Shown here: one piece after another, positions 9,060 through 17,491 of the stretch
Position numbering within the stretch: the stretch's first letter is position 1
Layout of the letters: each line of letters starts with the position of its first letter
Assembly: GCF_000966285.1 (NCBI RefSeq)
Contig: NZ_KQ031391.1
Location: forward strand, 2,515,208 to 2,579,207
DNA length: 64,000 nucleotides
Direction: 5' to 3'
DNA from: Pseudofrankia sp. DC12
GTDB lineage: Bacteria > Actinomycetota > Actinomycetes > Frankiales > Frankiaceae
Notes under the pieces: generated by a model
What the model saw: only the letters and a program-made list of their open reading frames with translations
What the model was told of the DNA's origin: nothing
Database searches by the model: none
Position numbers and translations under genes: made by a program

Positions 9060-9231
9060 GGAACCGCACGGTCCAGGCCAGCGACACCAGCACCGACACG
9101 GCGAACGTCACCAGCACCGACCTCGCCGAACGCCGGTCACCCGCGACGTCACCGTTGCCTTCACACCTGGGGGCGGCCCCCGGGGGCGCCGAACACAGGC
9201 CGCGCACGGGGAGCCACACCGCGACGGTCAC
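8953..9231 (-). CDS. Possible small single-pass membrane protein overlapping the regulator start
   Basis: A 92-codon frame begins upstream of the regulator and overlaps its 5' end in another frame. It contains a hydrophobic stretch, SVLVTFAVSVLVSLAWTV, followed by HGDAERA. The decayed duplicate at 51313-51510 keeps the same frame, with VTFAV, TV and HGDAERA conserved and a difference of three whole codons between the copies. That suggests coding selection at least for the part before the regulator start. Small Spd-like membrane proteins are common in actinobacterial transfer loci. The start codon is uncertain and the C-terminal third may be only an overlap artefact. Confidence 0.3.
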   Translation of the reverse strand: MTVAVWLPVRGLCSAPPGAAPRCEGNGDVAGDRRSARSVLVTFAVSVLVSLAWTVRFHGDAERAVPRSGQVRAAHGGAAALAERVGAVGGLG

Positions 9232-9419
9232 CGTCGCAGGTCAGCGGTCCGTGAGGCCCGCTGCGCAAGGGAGCATCGCGCGCCCAACGGACGGAGTTCG
9301 AGAGACCCAGCACGTGATCAGGCGCGGCATCGGCACGCGCGGCGTCTGACGAACGGCCCGCGCGACCATGTCCACGACGACACCCAACGGCACCCCGCCC
9401 ACACCCTCACGCCGCTGCG

Positions 9420-10793
9420 TTACACAGCGGTCGCCGAGGCCCTGACCGAGCGCGGGAGCTCAGCGGACAGGTCCCGGACAGCGGACAGGTGCGCCCAGTC
9501 CCGGCGGGCTATAAGGTGACGGTGAATACCCGCCGCGCGGCTCACGGTCAGGCCGTCACCGCTGGCCCGCGCCGTGCCGATGGCGTCGCGCAGTGCCGCG
9601 GCCGCCTGTTCCGGATCGGGATTCTCACGGCGGAGAAACGCGCGGGCCAGCGCGAGCTGGCTGCCAGCGATCTGGACGTAACGGCCGCCGCCCGCGAGCA
9701 GGGTGAGCGAGGAACGCGCATGCACCTCGGATTCCTCCCCGCGTCCGAGGTACCCGAGGGTTACCGCGCTGAAGGCCTCATAGGTCTCCTCGTCGCCAGG
9801 TTCGGCACCGGGAAGCTGCCCCCCGGTCCACAGGTGTTCACGCATGGTCCTCAGCGCGTCGAGGGCTCCTTCGGCGTCGCCAGTCTGGGCGAGTGCACGC
9901 GCCAGTGCGCTGGCCAGCGTGGGCACGACGTACGGATGGGCACCAGGCTGGGCCTTGCAGGCGATGGTCGCAGCGGCGGTGAACTCGCCGGCGAAAAACG
10001 CAACCGCTGACCGGAGGACCGCGACCGAGCCGGCCAGCAGGCTGTCACCCGCCGCGTCAGCATGCTGGCCCGCGAGGACCAGAAACGTCAACGCCGTCCG
10101 GTCCTCACCCAGGTCGAACGCCAGATGCCCCCGGTAGAACGCCCACTGGCCGGCGACGAGCTCGAGATCGGTGCGCGTCCGGCCGGCAACGCGGGTGTCC
10201 AGGAGGGCTTCGGCCGTCATCCAGCCCTGCTCGACCGGTGCGACCAGCTCGGCATGGGGGGTGACGGCGTAACGGGCCGCGAGCTGATGGATGTCCTGCT
10301 GGAGCTGGGCGAGCGTCAGCGGGTCAGGGGCGGCTGCGGCGATGGCGCGGGAAATCCGGACGGCCTGGTCAATCGGCCCGAGCGCGGTGGTCGTCGTGAA
10401 CAGCAGGCCGGTGGTCAGAAGGTCGCGGCGGTCCACGGCACTCACCTCCTCGTCGAGGGGGACCTTCCCATCGTCACCCCCACCACCAGCTGAGATCAGC
10501 CCGTCCGGATGACTCGCCGCGTCCGCCTCGTGTCCGCCCGGGGGCGCAAGGAGGGCTGCCACGTCGGTGTCGAACATCGCCTCCAGGACACGGCAGGACG
10601 CCGGCTGCGGGAGCGCCGCCAGTCGCCCGGCGGTCCAGCGGGTGGCCTGCCGGTGGCTGATCACGTGGTCTCGGCGGTCGGGGCCGGAGCGGCGGCCGGC
10701 TCGGTTGAACTGGCGGACGAACTCCTCGACCGTCCAGTGCTTCTCGGCGAGCCGCTGGGCGAGCAGGGTCCGGGCGATCGGGACCGAGGACAC
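9420..10793 (-). CDS. XRE-like regulator with C-terminal TPR-type helices (457 aa)
   Basis: The N-terminus (about residues 5-80) is a divergent helix-turn-helix of the kind found in many actinomycete regulators: TLLAQRLAEKHWTVEEFVRQ, then HRQATRWTAGRL, then a short alpha-helical segment. The rest (from about 170) is an alanine-rich helical repeat region resembling TPRs (AGQHADAAGDSLLAGS, ALRTMREHLW). The GTG at 10793 is chosen because AGGAGG lies 6 bases upstream; an open frame extends 41 codons further without support. It resembles the regulator at 26583 in overall plan but lacks that protein's zinc ribbon. Its divergent neighbour is the gene at 11123. Target unknown; autoregulation is the usual pattern for such proteins. 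Confidence 0.85.
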   Translation of the reverse strand: MSSVPIARTLLAQRLAEKHWTVEEFVRQFNRAGRRSGPDRRDHVISHRQATRWTAGRLAALPQPASCRVLEAMFDTDVAALLAPPGGHEADAASHPDGLISAGGGGDDGKVPLDEEVSAVDRRDLLTTGLLFTTTTALGPIDQAVRISRAIAAAAPDPLTLAQLQQDIHQLAARYAVTPHAELVAPVEQGWMTAEALLDTRVAGRTRTDLELVAGQWAFYRGHLAFDLGEDRTALTFLVLAGQHADAAGDSLLAGSVAVLRSAVAFFAGEFTAAATIACKAQPGAHPYVVPTLASALARALAQTGDAEGALDALRTMREHLWTGGQLPGAEPGDEETYEAFSAVTLGYLGRGEESEVHARSSLTLLAGGGRYVQIAGSQLALARAFLRRENPDPEQAAAALRDAIGTARASGDGLTVSRAAGIHRHLIARRDWAHLSAVRDLSAELPRSVRASATAV

Positions 10794-11122
10794 GGGGCGC
10801 CTCCTAGAGGCAGGTGGAACCGGACATCCCGCATGATCCGGACCTGTCTGCCCGCTGTCACGGCACTGCCGCCCTGGCGTGGCGCACCACCTCGGGACGT
10901 CCGTGACGTCTTCCAAACGGCGTCACCTGTCACCGCCAGAGTCACGCCGACGAGCCGCGGCGTCACGTCACCGTGAAGGCACCGGCCTGTCCACAGGACG
11001 TCGCCGACAAGGCACTGGGAACGGCTAGGCCTGCCCGGCGATCGTGACCGCGACCCCCAGCAGGGCGTCCCGCGACCCGGGCCTTCCGGGACGTCGCGCA
11101 GCGCCAGGATCGGAGAACCCCC
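10794..11122. other. Divergent intergenic region between XRE-like regulator and interrupted gene
   Basis: The 329 bases between the regulator at 9420-10793 (minus) and the gene beginning at 11123 (plus) contain no convincing open frame. They should hold promoters for both directions. Several GTCAC/GTGAC half-sites occur between about 10850 and 10975, but I could not define a clean operator. Confidence 0.4.
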
Positions 11123-11473
11123 ATGCCAACAATGATCGATATCGACGGCGGCCCCGACGGGATGATCGCCGTCAAGCTGGCGTCGTTCACGCTGCCAGCC
11201 GTCGACGGGGTGCTGCTGCCGGCCATGAACTCCGGCCGGTTTCCCGACCTGCCCGAGTTCGTGGACGCCAGAGGCACCCCGGAAGCCACCGCGCGGACAC
11301 TCGCTCAGAGCCTGCGGCCTCGCCTGCTGGTGCTATGCCCACAGCTGGCCTCGCCGGCCCAGACCCGGCTCGCCTTCGCGGTCGCCGAGGTGCTCGCCAA
11401 ACGCCGTCGAGCAAATCCAGCGCCGGTCGTGACCTGCGGGACACGGCCACGCTGCGCCTGGTTCTCCGAACCA
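11123..11473 (+). pseudogene. 5' fragment of a gene of unknown function, interrupted by the Tn554-like element
   Basis: The first 117 codons, from ATG at 11123 to the CCA at 11471-11473, form the N-terminal part of an unrecognised protein (MIAVKLASFTLPAVDGVLLP, RPRLLVLCPQLASPAQTR). After GAACCA the sequence becomes AT-rich and continues into the transposon, antisense to tnpC, so the frame beyond 11473 is not genuine. The C-terminal 52 codons lie at 15685-15843. Joining the two at the shared AACCA restores one uninterrupted 169-codon frame (…WFSEP / GQDGAVIIPHLITVV…). I recognise no family; the intact protein would be about 18 kDa and soluble. Confidence 0.72.
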
Positions 11474-11494
11474 ACTACCTTTAGTAATTTTCAG

Positions 11495-11869
11495 CTACCA
11501 CTTGTCGCTGGCTGTGCGGTTGATCGCCTGGATGAGGTTCTGGCGGTTGGTGTCGTCGAGGCTGGTGACGGCGTCGCCGAGGCGGACGGTGGCCTGGTCG
11601 GCGAGGCTGGCGGCGAGGCGGAGCATGTGGCGTTCGCCGGTGGAGCAGGGTAGGGCGCCGGCGTCGAGGGCGCTGATGGCGGCGGGCCAGTCGACGATGG
11701 CGAGTTGCTCCGTCGGGTCGAGGACGTTTTGGATGGTGACGACGAAATCGGTGAAGTCCGCGCGGTCGAGCCAGTGGGCGTGGGTAATGAGCATGTCGAC
11801 GGCGGCGGCCTCGGTCAGGAGGCCACGGGCGCCGGCGCGCAGCATCTCCGACAGCGGAGCGAGGTTCAT
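11495..11869 (-). CDS. tnpC: TnpC-like accessory protein of Tn554-type transposon (124 aa)
   Basis: A small acidic, mostly helical protein (LLTEAAAVDMLITHAHWLDR, ALPCSTGERHMLRLAASLAD) directly downstream of tnpB, with ATG overlapping the TGA of tnpB (11866-11869). In Tn554 the third gene product (about 125 aa) is not a recombinase but affects the frequency and orientation of transposition. Length, order and coupling match. No DNA-binding motif is obvious. The stop lies only about 20 bases from the inferred transposon end. Confidence 0.75.
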   Translation of the reverse strand: MNLAPLSEMLRAGARGLLTEAAAVDMLITHAHWLDRADFTDFVVTIQNVLDPTEQLAIVDWPAAISALDAGALPCSTGERHMLRLAASLADQATVRLGDAVTSLDDTNRQNLIQAINRTASDKW

Positions 11870-14364
11870 GAGGGCTTTCCTCCGAGGCCGGGAGTGACGG
11901 TGCCGGCGGCGACGTCGCGGAAGGCGGGTATGCCGAGGTTGGCACCGCCGGCGCGGCGGGCGGCGGCGAGTTCGAGTTGGGCGAGCTTGTTGTTGGTGGC
12001 GGCGAGGCTGACCTTGAGACCCTCGACCTCGCCGGCCCAGCCCTGGGCCTGGGCCTCGGTGATGCGGGCGAGCAGGTTGTCGCGGATCTCGACGAGGCGG
12101 TGGCGCTGGGCGGGGTCGACGCGCAGCATCGGGCAGCGGATGCAGCTGTGCTCGTGAATGCAACTGGTGCCGTAGGCGCGGCCGCAGTCGCCGAGTTCGA
12201 GGCGGCGGCGCTCGAAGTGGCCGAGGAACTCGTCCCATTCCTGGTCGGTCGGGGTGCGGTACTCGAGCGAGGGGCGCGTCTCGCGGCGGCGGGCGATGAA
12301 GGCGCGGTGGCCGTTGATGGCTTCCTCGGGGTAGACGGCCTTGTAGCCCATCGTGGTGTTGATGTCCTTGTGTCCCAGGATCAGCTGGCAGATATGCGGC
12401 GGCATCCCGTTCATGATCGCGTCAGTGGCGAAGATCCTTCGGAGATCGTGGGGGGCGAACCGCAGCGGTTCGCCCCCGGCGTCGGTCAGGCCGGTGCCGG
12501 CTAGCACATCATTGATCCATTCGCGGATGGTGGCGATGGAGATCGGACGTGGGTCGGCGCCGACGCGCCACTGGAACAGCGTGGGCATGGGCGATTGCCA
12601 GTCGCGCTGGTGGGGGTCGTAGGCCTCGACGAGCGGGACGGTGCCGTTGGTGCCGCGGACGCGGTGGATGAGGGCGGCGAGCACGTCGGCGAGTTCGGGC
12701 GAGACGACGAGCAGCCGCTCGATGTCGGCTTTGGACGGGGCGATGTGCAGCAGGGGGACCAGTTCCCCGGTGCCCGGGACCCGGTACTGGACCAGGCTGT
12801 GGTGGGACAGCTCGGTCAGTTCCTCGATGCGGATGCCGGTGGCGCGCAGGACCTCGATGGCGGCCCAGGTGAAGAACGCCTTGTCGTTCCCGCCGGTCAG
12901 GTCGCGGCGGCGGCGGGTGGCGCCCGGGTCCGTGGCCCAGACCCGGGACGACGCCTTGGCCTTGGAGCGGCGCAAGGTGATCTCACCGGCGGTGAACAGC
13001 GCGCCGGGCTCGGCCGCCGACGCCGCGGCGAGCAGCGCCTGGGCGCCTGCCAGCCGGCGGGCCGCGGTGGCGGTCAGGGTCGGCAGGGCAGGGAGCCGCT
13101 CGCGGGTGCGCTGGTCCATCCGTGACTTGACGCGCTGTCTCTCCTTCGCCACCGCCCGCTGGTCGATGCGGACCGGGCAGGGCACGGCCCAGGGGACCCA
13201 GCGGGGGTCCTCGAGCGCCCACTGGGCGATGTCCGCGTAGAACGCACGCACCACGACCAGGGTGGCCGTGGCGGAGAGCCGGGCGGTCGTGGCCGGCGCA
13301 GCCCCGTCGCCGGGCGCGGGCAGTGGCCTGGTCGTCAGCCGTTGCTGCCAGGCCGCGGCGACATCGGGCGGCAGGTGCAGCGAGTCGAGGCCGGGGTTGT
13401 GGGTCTCCAGATCCTTCCAGAACAGCTTGCCGAGGTGGTTGGCGATCTGCCGCAGCGTGTTGTAATCCAGGCCGGGGCGGCGTTCCTCGAGGTAGCCAGC
13501 CAGCAGATCGCGGACCGGCTGACAAGCCAGCGCGTACTGGTCGATCAGCTCGGCGGATGAGAGCTGCCCGTGGTAGCGGGGGTTGAGCATGCGCAGCGTC
13601 GTCGGCGCCCCGGCAGGGAAGAGCCCCATCCCGTGGAGGACCTGGTAGAAGCTGGTCCCTCTGTTGCTGCGCCCCACGGCCGGGTTGCAGACCGCGGGGC
13701 GGGTCTCGATCAGCTCGAGACAGTCCCCGACCGTGATGTCGGCGACGACGCCGCCTTTGGCCACGACCAGGAACGCGACCGACTGGACCACGTTGGCCTG
13801 CCCGATCTGGGCAAGGCCGCTGGCGGCCGCGCGCGCCCGCAGTTCCGCGAACCCCGCGGGGTCGCGCAGCCGGGGGATATCCAGGCCCCACGCGAACGTC
13901 ACCGAGCACGACAGCAGCCAGGAAAGGCCCGGCCGCAGCGCGTCACCGTAGATCATCTGGCTGACGCCGGCGGTGAGGCTGGGCTCAAGTTCGTCCGGGG
14001 CCATCGTGCCCCGGCCGGTCTCGATGAGCCACCGCGCGGCATCCGGCCGCCAGGCCAGGTGCCCGTCCTCGGCGGCGGGGCTGGCCTCCCAGCGCTGCTG
14101 CCAGGTCCCGCCCGGGAACTGCGACAACCAGTCCAGGAACTTCTCCAGCCCCCGTCGGCGTCTGTAGCGCGACGACCGGTTGCCGACCACCGTGAACGGC
14201 GGCGCGAGCAGCAGATCCATCAGGTCCTCGCGGGCCAGCGCGGTGGTCTCCCACCCGGCTGCCACCGACCGCGGCGGGAACCGGCCGAGCAGATCCGCGG
14301 AGCCCCCCCGCCGTGCCCCGGCCGGGGCCAGAACGGGCCGGGTGTCCTGGCCGATGCTCACCAT
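11866..14364 (-). CDS. tnpB: TnpB-like tyrosine recombinase of Tn554-type transposon (832 aa)
   Basis: Large tyrosine recombinase catalysing strand cleavage and exchange together with TnpA. Catalytic signature residues are visible in the C-terminal half: the first Arg in ATGIRIEEL (about 511), HxxR in PHDLRRIF (about 638), the second His in LILGHKD (about 665) and the tyrosine nucleophile in TTMGY (about 675). A Cys-rich segment follows (CGRAYGTSCIHEHSCIRCP), as in Tn554 TnpB, and the C-terminus is predicted coiled. The start ATG at 14364 overlaps the tnpA stop by seven bases. At 832 aa it is longer than the 630-aa Tn554 protein because of an extended N-terminal region. Confidence 0.9.
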   Translation of the reverse strand: MVSIGQDTRPVLAPAGARRGGSADLLGRFPPRSVAAGWETTALAREDLMDLLLAPPFTVVGNRSSRYRRRRGLEKFLDWLSQFPGGTWQQRWEASPAAEDGHLAWRPDAARWLIETGRGTMAPDELEPSLTAGVSQMIYGDALRPGLSWLLSCSVTFAWGLDIPRLRDPAGFAELRARAAASGLAQIGQANVVQSVAFLVVAKGGVVADITVGDCLELIETRPAVCNPAVGRSNRGTSFYQVLHGMGLFPAGAPTTLRMLNPRYHGQLSSAELIDQYALACQPVRDLLAGYLEERRPGLDYNTLRQIANHLGKLFWKDLETHNPGLDSLHLPPDVAAAWQQRLTTRPLPAPGDGAAPATTARLSATATLVVVRAFYADIAQWALEDPRWVPWAVPCPVRIDQRAVAKERQRVKSRMDQRTRERLPALPTLTATAARRLAGAQALLAAASAAEPGALFTAGEITLRRSKAKASSRVWATDPGATRRRRDLTGGNDKAFFTWAAIEVLRATGIRIEELTELSHHSLVQYRVPGTGELVPLLHIAPSKADIERLLVVSPELADVLAALIHRVRGTNGTVPLVEAYDPHQRDWQSPMPTLFQWRVGADPRPISIATIREWINDVLAGTGLTDAGGEPLRFAPHDLRRIFATDAIMNGMPPHICQLILGHKDINTTMGYKAVYPEEAINGHRAFIARRRETRPSLEYRTPTDQEWDEFLGHFERRRLELGDCGRAYGTSCIHEHSCIRCPMLRVDPAQRHRLVEIRDNLLARITEAQAQGWAGEVEGLKVSLAATNNKLAQLELAAARRAGGANLGIPAFRDVAAGTVTPGLGGKPS

Positions 14365-15608
14365 GCCCGGCCGCCGAACAGCACCTCAAGGCTCTCAGGC
14401 CGGTAGCCCCCCGTTCCGGGCGGCGGAGGTAGCGGCCCCTGCGCCCGGCGGCGATGGTGCGCCAGCACCCCTTCGACCACGTCTTCCGCCGTCGGGTTCA
14501 CGTAGATCTGCGTGGTCGTCAGGTGCGCGTGGCCGAGAACCCACTGCACGTCGGTCAGCGGCATCAGCGGGTCCCGGGCCATCCGGTAGGACGCCGTGTG
14601 CCGAAGATGATGCAAGGTCCAGTTCGCGCCCAGCAGGCCATTCGCCCGGCCGAACATCGCCCGCGCCGCGTCGTATCCCAGCGGGCGCACCGGCGCACGC
14701 CGCGTCCACCACACCGGGTCATCCGGCCCGGCCGGCACCAGGCCCGCGGTCCGGGCCTGATAGAGCCGCAGCCACACGAACGCATCCGTCGACGCCGGCA
14801 GCGGCTGGACCGCCCGGCTGCCCTTGCGCACCACCCGCACCGTCTGGCACCCCGGATCCGCATCCGCGACCGTCAGGCCGAGCAGCTCCGAAGCGCGCGC
14901 CCCGGTCGACACCCAGAACGCCAGCAGCGCCCGGTCCCGGTCCGAACGCAGCCGGGCGAACAACTCGTCGAACATCCCGTCCGGGATCTGCTTGGGCACC
15001 CGCCGCGCCCCCCGCGGCCGGTAGAGCCCCGCCCGCTCCCGGCCGAACGGCTCCATCGGGTTGTGATGCGCGTGCGCCCGCCGGCCGGGCCGGGCCAGCG
15101 GGAACGGGTTCACGACCGGCCCGGAGCCGGCGTGCAGGTGGTAGTCATAGAACTCCCGCGCCACCGTCTCGGTGTGCGCCACAGTCGACGCCGCGTACTT
15201 CACCCCGGGCGAACGCCGGCCCGTGACCGCGTTCGCCGTCCCCGGAGCCACCGCCCCCGGCGCGGGGACGGCGCCAGTCCGCCAGTGTGGCCGCCGCGGC
15301 TTATCCGCGACCTGCAGCCAGCGCACGAAGTCCCGGGCCTCGATCCGTGTGGCCTGCGCCCAGGGCACCTCCAGCGCCCAGACGAACCGGAACCAGCGCA
15401 GCAGGTCCCTCCCGTAGGACTCCTGCGTGCCCTCCGCCCGGCCCCGCCCCTGCAACTCCCGCAGGAACTCCGTGACCGCGCCGACCCGCTCGCCAGCTGC
15501 GTCCACCAACTCGAACGGGTCGAACAGCGAGCCCGTCGCCCGCAACGCCCCCACCAGCGGGACCTGTAACCCGGCCAGGTCCCCGCCGCCCTCAACTGAT
15601 CCATCCAT
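14358..15608 (-). CDS. tnpA: TnpA-like tyrosine recombinase of Tn554-type transposon (416 aa)
   Basis: Tyrosine recombinase with an N-terminal SAM-like core-binding region (about 35-170) and a C-terminal catalytic domain: Arg in STGARASELLG (about 235), LHHLRHTASYR with HxxR (about 330) and VLGHAHLTTTQIYV with the second His and the nucleophilic Tyr (about 357-367). First gene of the tnpABC operon, nearest the right end of the element. The ATG at 15608 lacks a clear ribosome site; a perfect 7-base inverted repeat about 45 bases upstream may be an operator or recombinase site. Slightly longer than Tn554 TnpA (361 aa). Confidence 0.9.
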   Translation of the reverse strand: MDGSVEGGGDLAGLQVPLVGALRATGSLFDPFELVDAAGERVGAVTEFLRELQGRGRAEGTQESYGRDLLRWFRFVWALEVPWAQATRIEARDFVRWLQVADKPRRPHWRTGAVPAPGAVAPGTANAVTGRRSPGVKYAASTVAHTETVAREFYDYHLHAGSGPVVNPFPLARPGRRAHAHHNPMEPFGRERAGLYRPRGARRVPKQIPDGMFDELFARLRSDRDRALLAFWVSTGARASELLGLTVADADPGCQTVRVVRKGSRAVQPLPASTDAFVWLRLYQARTAGLVPAGPDDPVWWTRRAPVRPLGYDAARAMFGRANGLLGANWTLHHLRHTASYRMARDPLMPLTDVQWVLGHAHLTTTQIYVNPTAEDVVEGVLAHHRRRAQGPLPPPPGTGGYRPESLEVLFGGRAW

Positions 15609-15650
15609 GAGGGGCGACCGTAGGGCACAACCCGGATATTTGTCGCATCA

Positions 15651-15667
15651 GGAGATCAGCGATCTCC
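15651..15667. promoter_or_regulatory. Perfect inverted repeat upstream of tnpA
   Basis: GGAGATC AGC GATCTCC: a perfect 7-base palindrome with a 3-base spacer, 43 bases upstream of the tnpA start and about 20 bases inside the right end of the Tn554-like element. It could be a binding site for a transposition protein or an operator for the tnpABC promoter. Function inferred only from symmetry and position. Confidence 0.4.
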
Positions 15668-15684
15668 GCTAGTTCGGTTAACCA

Positions 15685-15843
15685 GGGCAGGACGGCGCCG
15701 TCATCATTCCCCACCTCATCACAGTCGTCGCCGGCCCCGCCGTGCAGCAACGAGTCGTGTGGGAGCTCACCGACCCCCACCACGCCCTTACCTGGCCCGG
15801 TCCCAGCCACCTGTTCGCCGGCTGGCCGGGGCCGCCCGTCTGA
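15685..15843 (+). pseudogene. 3' fragment of the gene interrupted by the Tn554-like element
   Basis: 52 codons plus a TGA, with no start codon or ribosome site of their own and an in-frame TAA just upstream inside the transposon end. The peptide GQDGAVIIPHLITVVAG continues through VWELTDPHHALTWPG to a TGA at 15841-15843. Its frame is exactly that of the 5' fragment at 11123-11473 when the two are joined at AACCA. The protein-like composition and frame agreement support a single ancestral gene of unknown function. Confidence 0.68.
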
Positions 15844-16112
15844 CCCATCAAGGGGCGGGGACGGGCCGCCCACCACCCGCGCCGACCGACCAGATGACTA
15901 ATCGCCGGCCCACCCCGCAAGCCATATGCCATGCCCATCGCGGGTCAGGCACGGCCCGACGTAGGCCACCCGCCCCAACCGCTGCCGAAGTCCTATCGGT
16001 CAATGCCACCGACGGTCTGGAGCCGTCGCCTACCGGGCGACCCGCAGTCGCCGGCACGGAACCGCCCCCGTCGCCGTCGCCGTCGAGATTCGATCTCTCA
16101 AGGAGACCTCGA

Positions 16113-16478
16113 ATGACCACACCCGCCCAGGTCTACGCCGTCGTCAGCCTCCCTGACCCCGAACTCACCGCTGCCAGCGAAGCCGGTAACGCCGTGGTGT
16201 ACGTCGCGTTCGAGTCACCCCACGCCGCCGAGGCCTTCGCGCGTCGCAACAACCTGGTTCGCCATCTCGTCAGCCCGCTCGTCTTCGACATCCCACCGGC
16301 AGCGGAACTGGTGAACCCGCTCGCAGCCGAGCCTGCCGGCCCGCCCCGGTCACGCCAGGGGCGAGCCCCTGATCCGACCGTGACCGGTGGGCGGACGGCG
16401 TCGTCGCCAACCGTCGGCCAGGGCACAGGCACGGCCGCGCCGCCCATGATGACGGAGCCCTGGCATGGCGATCAGTGA
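16113..16478 (+). CDS. Hypothetical protein (121 aa)
   Basis: ATG at 16113 with AAGGAG eight bases upstream; the open frame upstream of this is unsupported. The first ~70 residues look folded (VYAVVSLPDPELTAASEAG, VVYVAFESPHAAEAFARR, with alternating strands and helices), and the rest is a P/G/T-rich tail. I recognise no family. It ends 38 bases before the convergent methyltransferase gene, with a hairpin between them. The 269 bases before it (15844-16112) hold no other gene that I can support. Confidence 0.6.
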   Translation: MTTPAQVYAVVSLPDPELTAASEAGNAVVYVAFESPHAAEAFARRNNLVRHLVSPLVFDIPPAAELVNPLAAEPAGPPRSRQGRAPDPTVTGGRTASSPTVGQGTGTAAPPMMTEPWHGDQ

Positions 16479-16494
16479 CACTGGCGCTGAGATG

Positions 16495-16512
16495 CGCCGC
16501 CCCGCGGCGGCG
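16495..16512. terminator. Hairpin between convergent genes
   Basis: CGCCGCC (16495-16501), a 4-base loop, then GGCGGCG (16506-16512): a perfect 7-base G+C stem starting 4 bases after the stop of the minus-strand methyltransferase gene and 16 bases after the stop of the plus-strand gene. There is no T-tract, as is usual for high-GC actinobacteria. Candidate bidirectional terminator. Confidence 0.4.
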
Positions 16513-16516
16513 GAGT

Positions 16517-17377
16517 CTAGGTGCGGGCGACGGTGGCATAGCAGCTGACCTGGGCGTCGCGGGTGGTCCTGCGACTTGGGCGGGTGCCCGGGGGTTGCCA
16601 GCGGTGGCAGGAGGTCAGCCCGGTGCCGAGGAGGTCCAGGCCGGCGGTGAAGCGGGCGATCTCGTCGCGGCTGCGGGGTTGGATGGTGAGGCCGGCGTCC
16701 TGCCAGGTCGTGGCGAGGGCAGCGACCTGGTCGGGGGCTGCGTCGGCGGTGAGGTGGCTGAGGATCAGCGCGCTGCCCGCCGGGAGCGCGGCGCGCAGCT
16801 CGGCGACGATCGCGTGCGGGTCGTCGGCGTCGGGAAGCAGGTGCAGGATGCCGGTGAGGCTGAGGGCTATGGGCTGGTCGGGGTAGCAGAAAGCCTCGTC
16901 CTCGATACGGCGCACGAGGGGCCAGGGGTCGCGCAGGTCGGCGTCGAGGTACTCGATCCGCTGGGTCGCGCGGCCTTTCAGCAGCGCGCGGGCGTGCAGG
17001 AGGACTCGTAGGTCGTTGTCGACGTAGATCACCCGCGTGTCCGGGGTGATGTCCTGGATGACCTCGTGCAGAGGCGGGCGGTCCGGGAAGCCGATCCCCA
17101 CGTCGAGGAACGTTCGGAACCCGAGTTGGGCGATGTAGGCGACGGCCCGGCGGGCGAAGGCACGGTTCTCCCGGACGCTGGCCCGCAGGCTCGGGAACAC
17201 CGCGAGGGCCTGTTCCCCAGCGACCCGGTCGACGGTGAGGAGGTCCTTGCCGTCCAGGAGGTAGTCGCAGATCCCGGCAGAGGTGACCTGATCGAGGCTG
17301 ACGTCCCAGGGGCGTTCCGGGACCGGTCGGCGCGGCAGACCGTCGATCGGGCCAGGGACGAGACGTGCCGGTGGCAT
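16517..17377 (-). CDS. SAM-dependent methyltransferase, DUF574 family (286 aa)
   Basis: DUF574 (Methyltransf_19) hallmarks: ICDYLLDGKDLLTVDR near the N-terminus, FLDVGIGFPDRPPLHEV as the SAM-binding glycine loop, RVIYVDNDLRVLLHARALL as motif II, and an LSLTGILHLLPD segment. Proteins of this family are numerous in Frankia and Streptomyces; their substrates are mostly unknown. The ATG at 17377 has a GGAG site upstream. It is the last gene of the methyltransferase cluster in transcription direction and is separated by 114 bases from the small membrane gene. A second DUF574 protein is at 19943. They share fold and motifs but are not recent duplicates. Confidence 0.9.
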   Translation of the reverse strand: MPPARLVPGPIDGLPRRPVPERPWDVSLDQVTSAGICDYLLDGKDLLTVDRVAGEQALAVFPSLRASVRENRAFARRAVAYIAQLGFRTFLDVGIGFPDRPPLHEVIQDITPDTRVIYVDNDLRVLLHARALLKGRATQRIEYLDADLRDPWPLVRRIEDEAFCYPDQPIALSLTGILHLLPDADDPHAIVAELRAALPAGSALILSHLTADAAPDQVAALATTWQDAGLTIQPRSRDEIARFTAGLDLLGTGLTSCHRWQPPGTRPSRRTTRDAQVSCYATVART

Positions 17378-17491
17378 GACGTGCGCTCCAAGACAGTGCG
17401 GGAAGAGTGGAACGGTCGGGTTGCTGCTACGCCCGTGAGATGCCTCGCGGCTTCGCGGAAGCCCGATGGGCGCGGCAGCCGGTGGCCGGAG

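Larger units (their letters stand above)
11474..15684 (-). mobile_element. Tn554-like transposon (tnpA-tnpB-tnpC, no other cargo)
   Basis: About 4.2 kb carrying only three overlapping genes in the order and sizes of Tn554: TnpA (416 aa, tyrosine recombinase), TnpB (832 aa, tyrosine recombinase with Cys-rich C-terminus) and TnpC (124 aa). The ends were placed by joining the flanks: AACCA occurs at 11469-11473 and again at 15680-15684, and fusing the flanks through one copy restores the interrupted reading frame. Tn554-family elements insert site-specifically without classical target duplications, which fits a short shared core rather than terminal inverted repeats. The exact crossover within the 5-base core cannot be fixed. 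Confidence 0.82.

Noticed and set aside
11123-11653. A single 176-codon plus-strand gene at this position
   Set aside because: Codons beyond 11473 lie in the transposon, antisense to tnpC, and the flank comparison shows that the genuine C-terminus is at 15685-15843.
11495-15608. RIT-type trio of tyrosine recombinases
   Set aside because: Only two of the three proteins have the R...HxxR...H...Y signature; the third is a 124-aa TnpC-like protein, which fits Tn554 instead.
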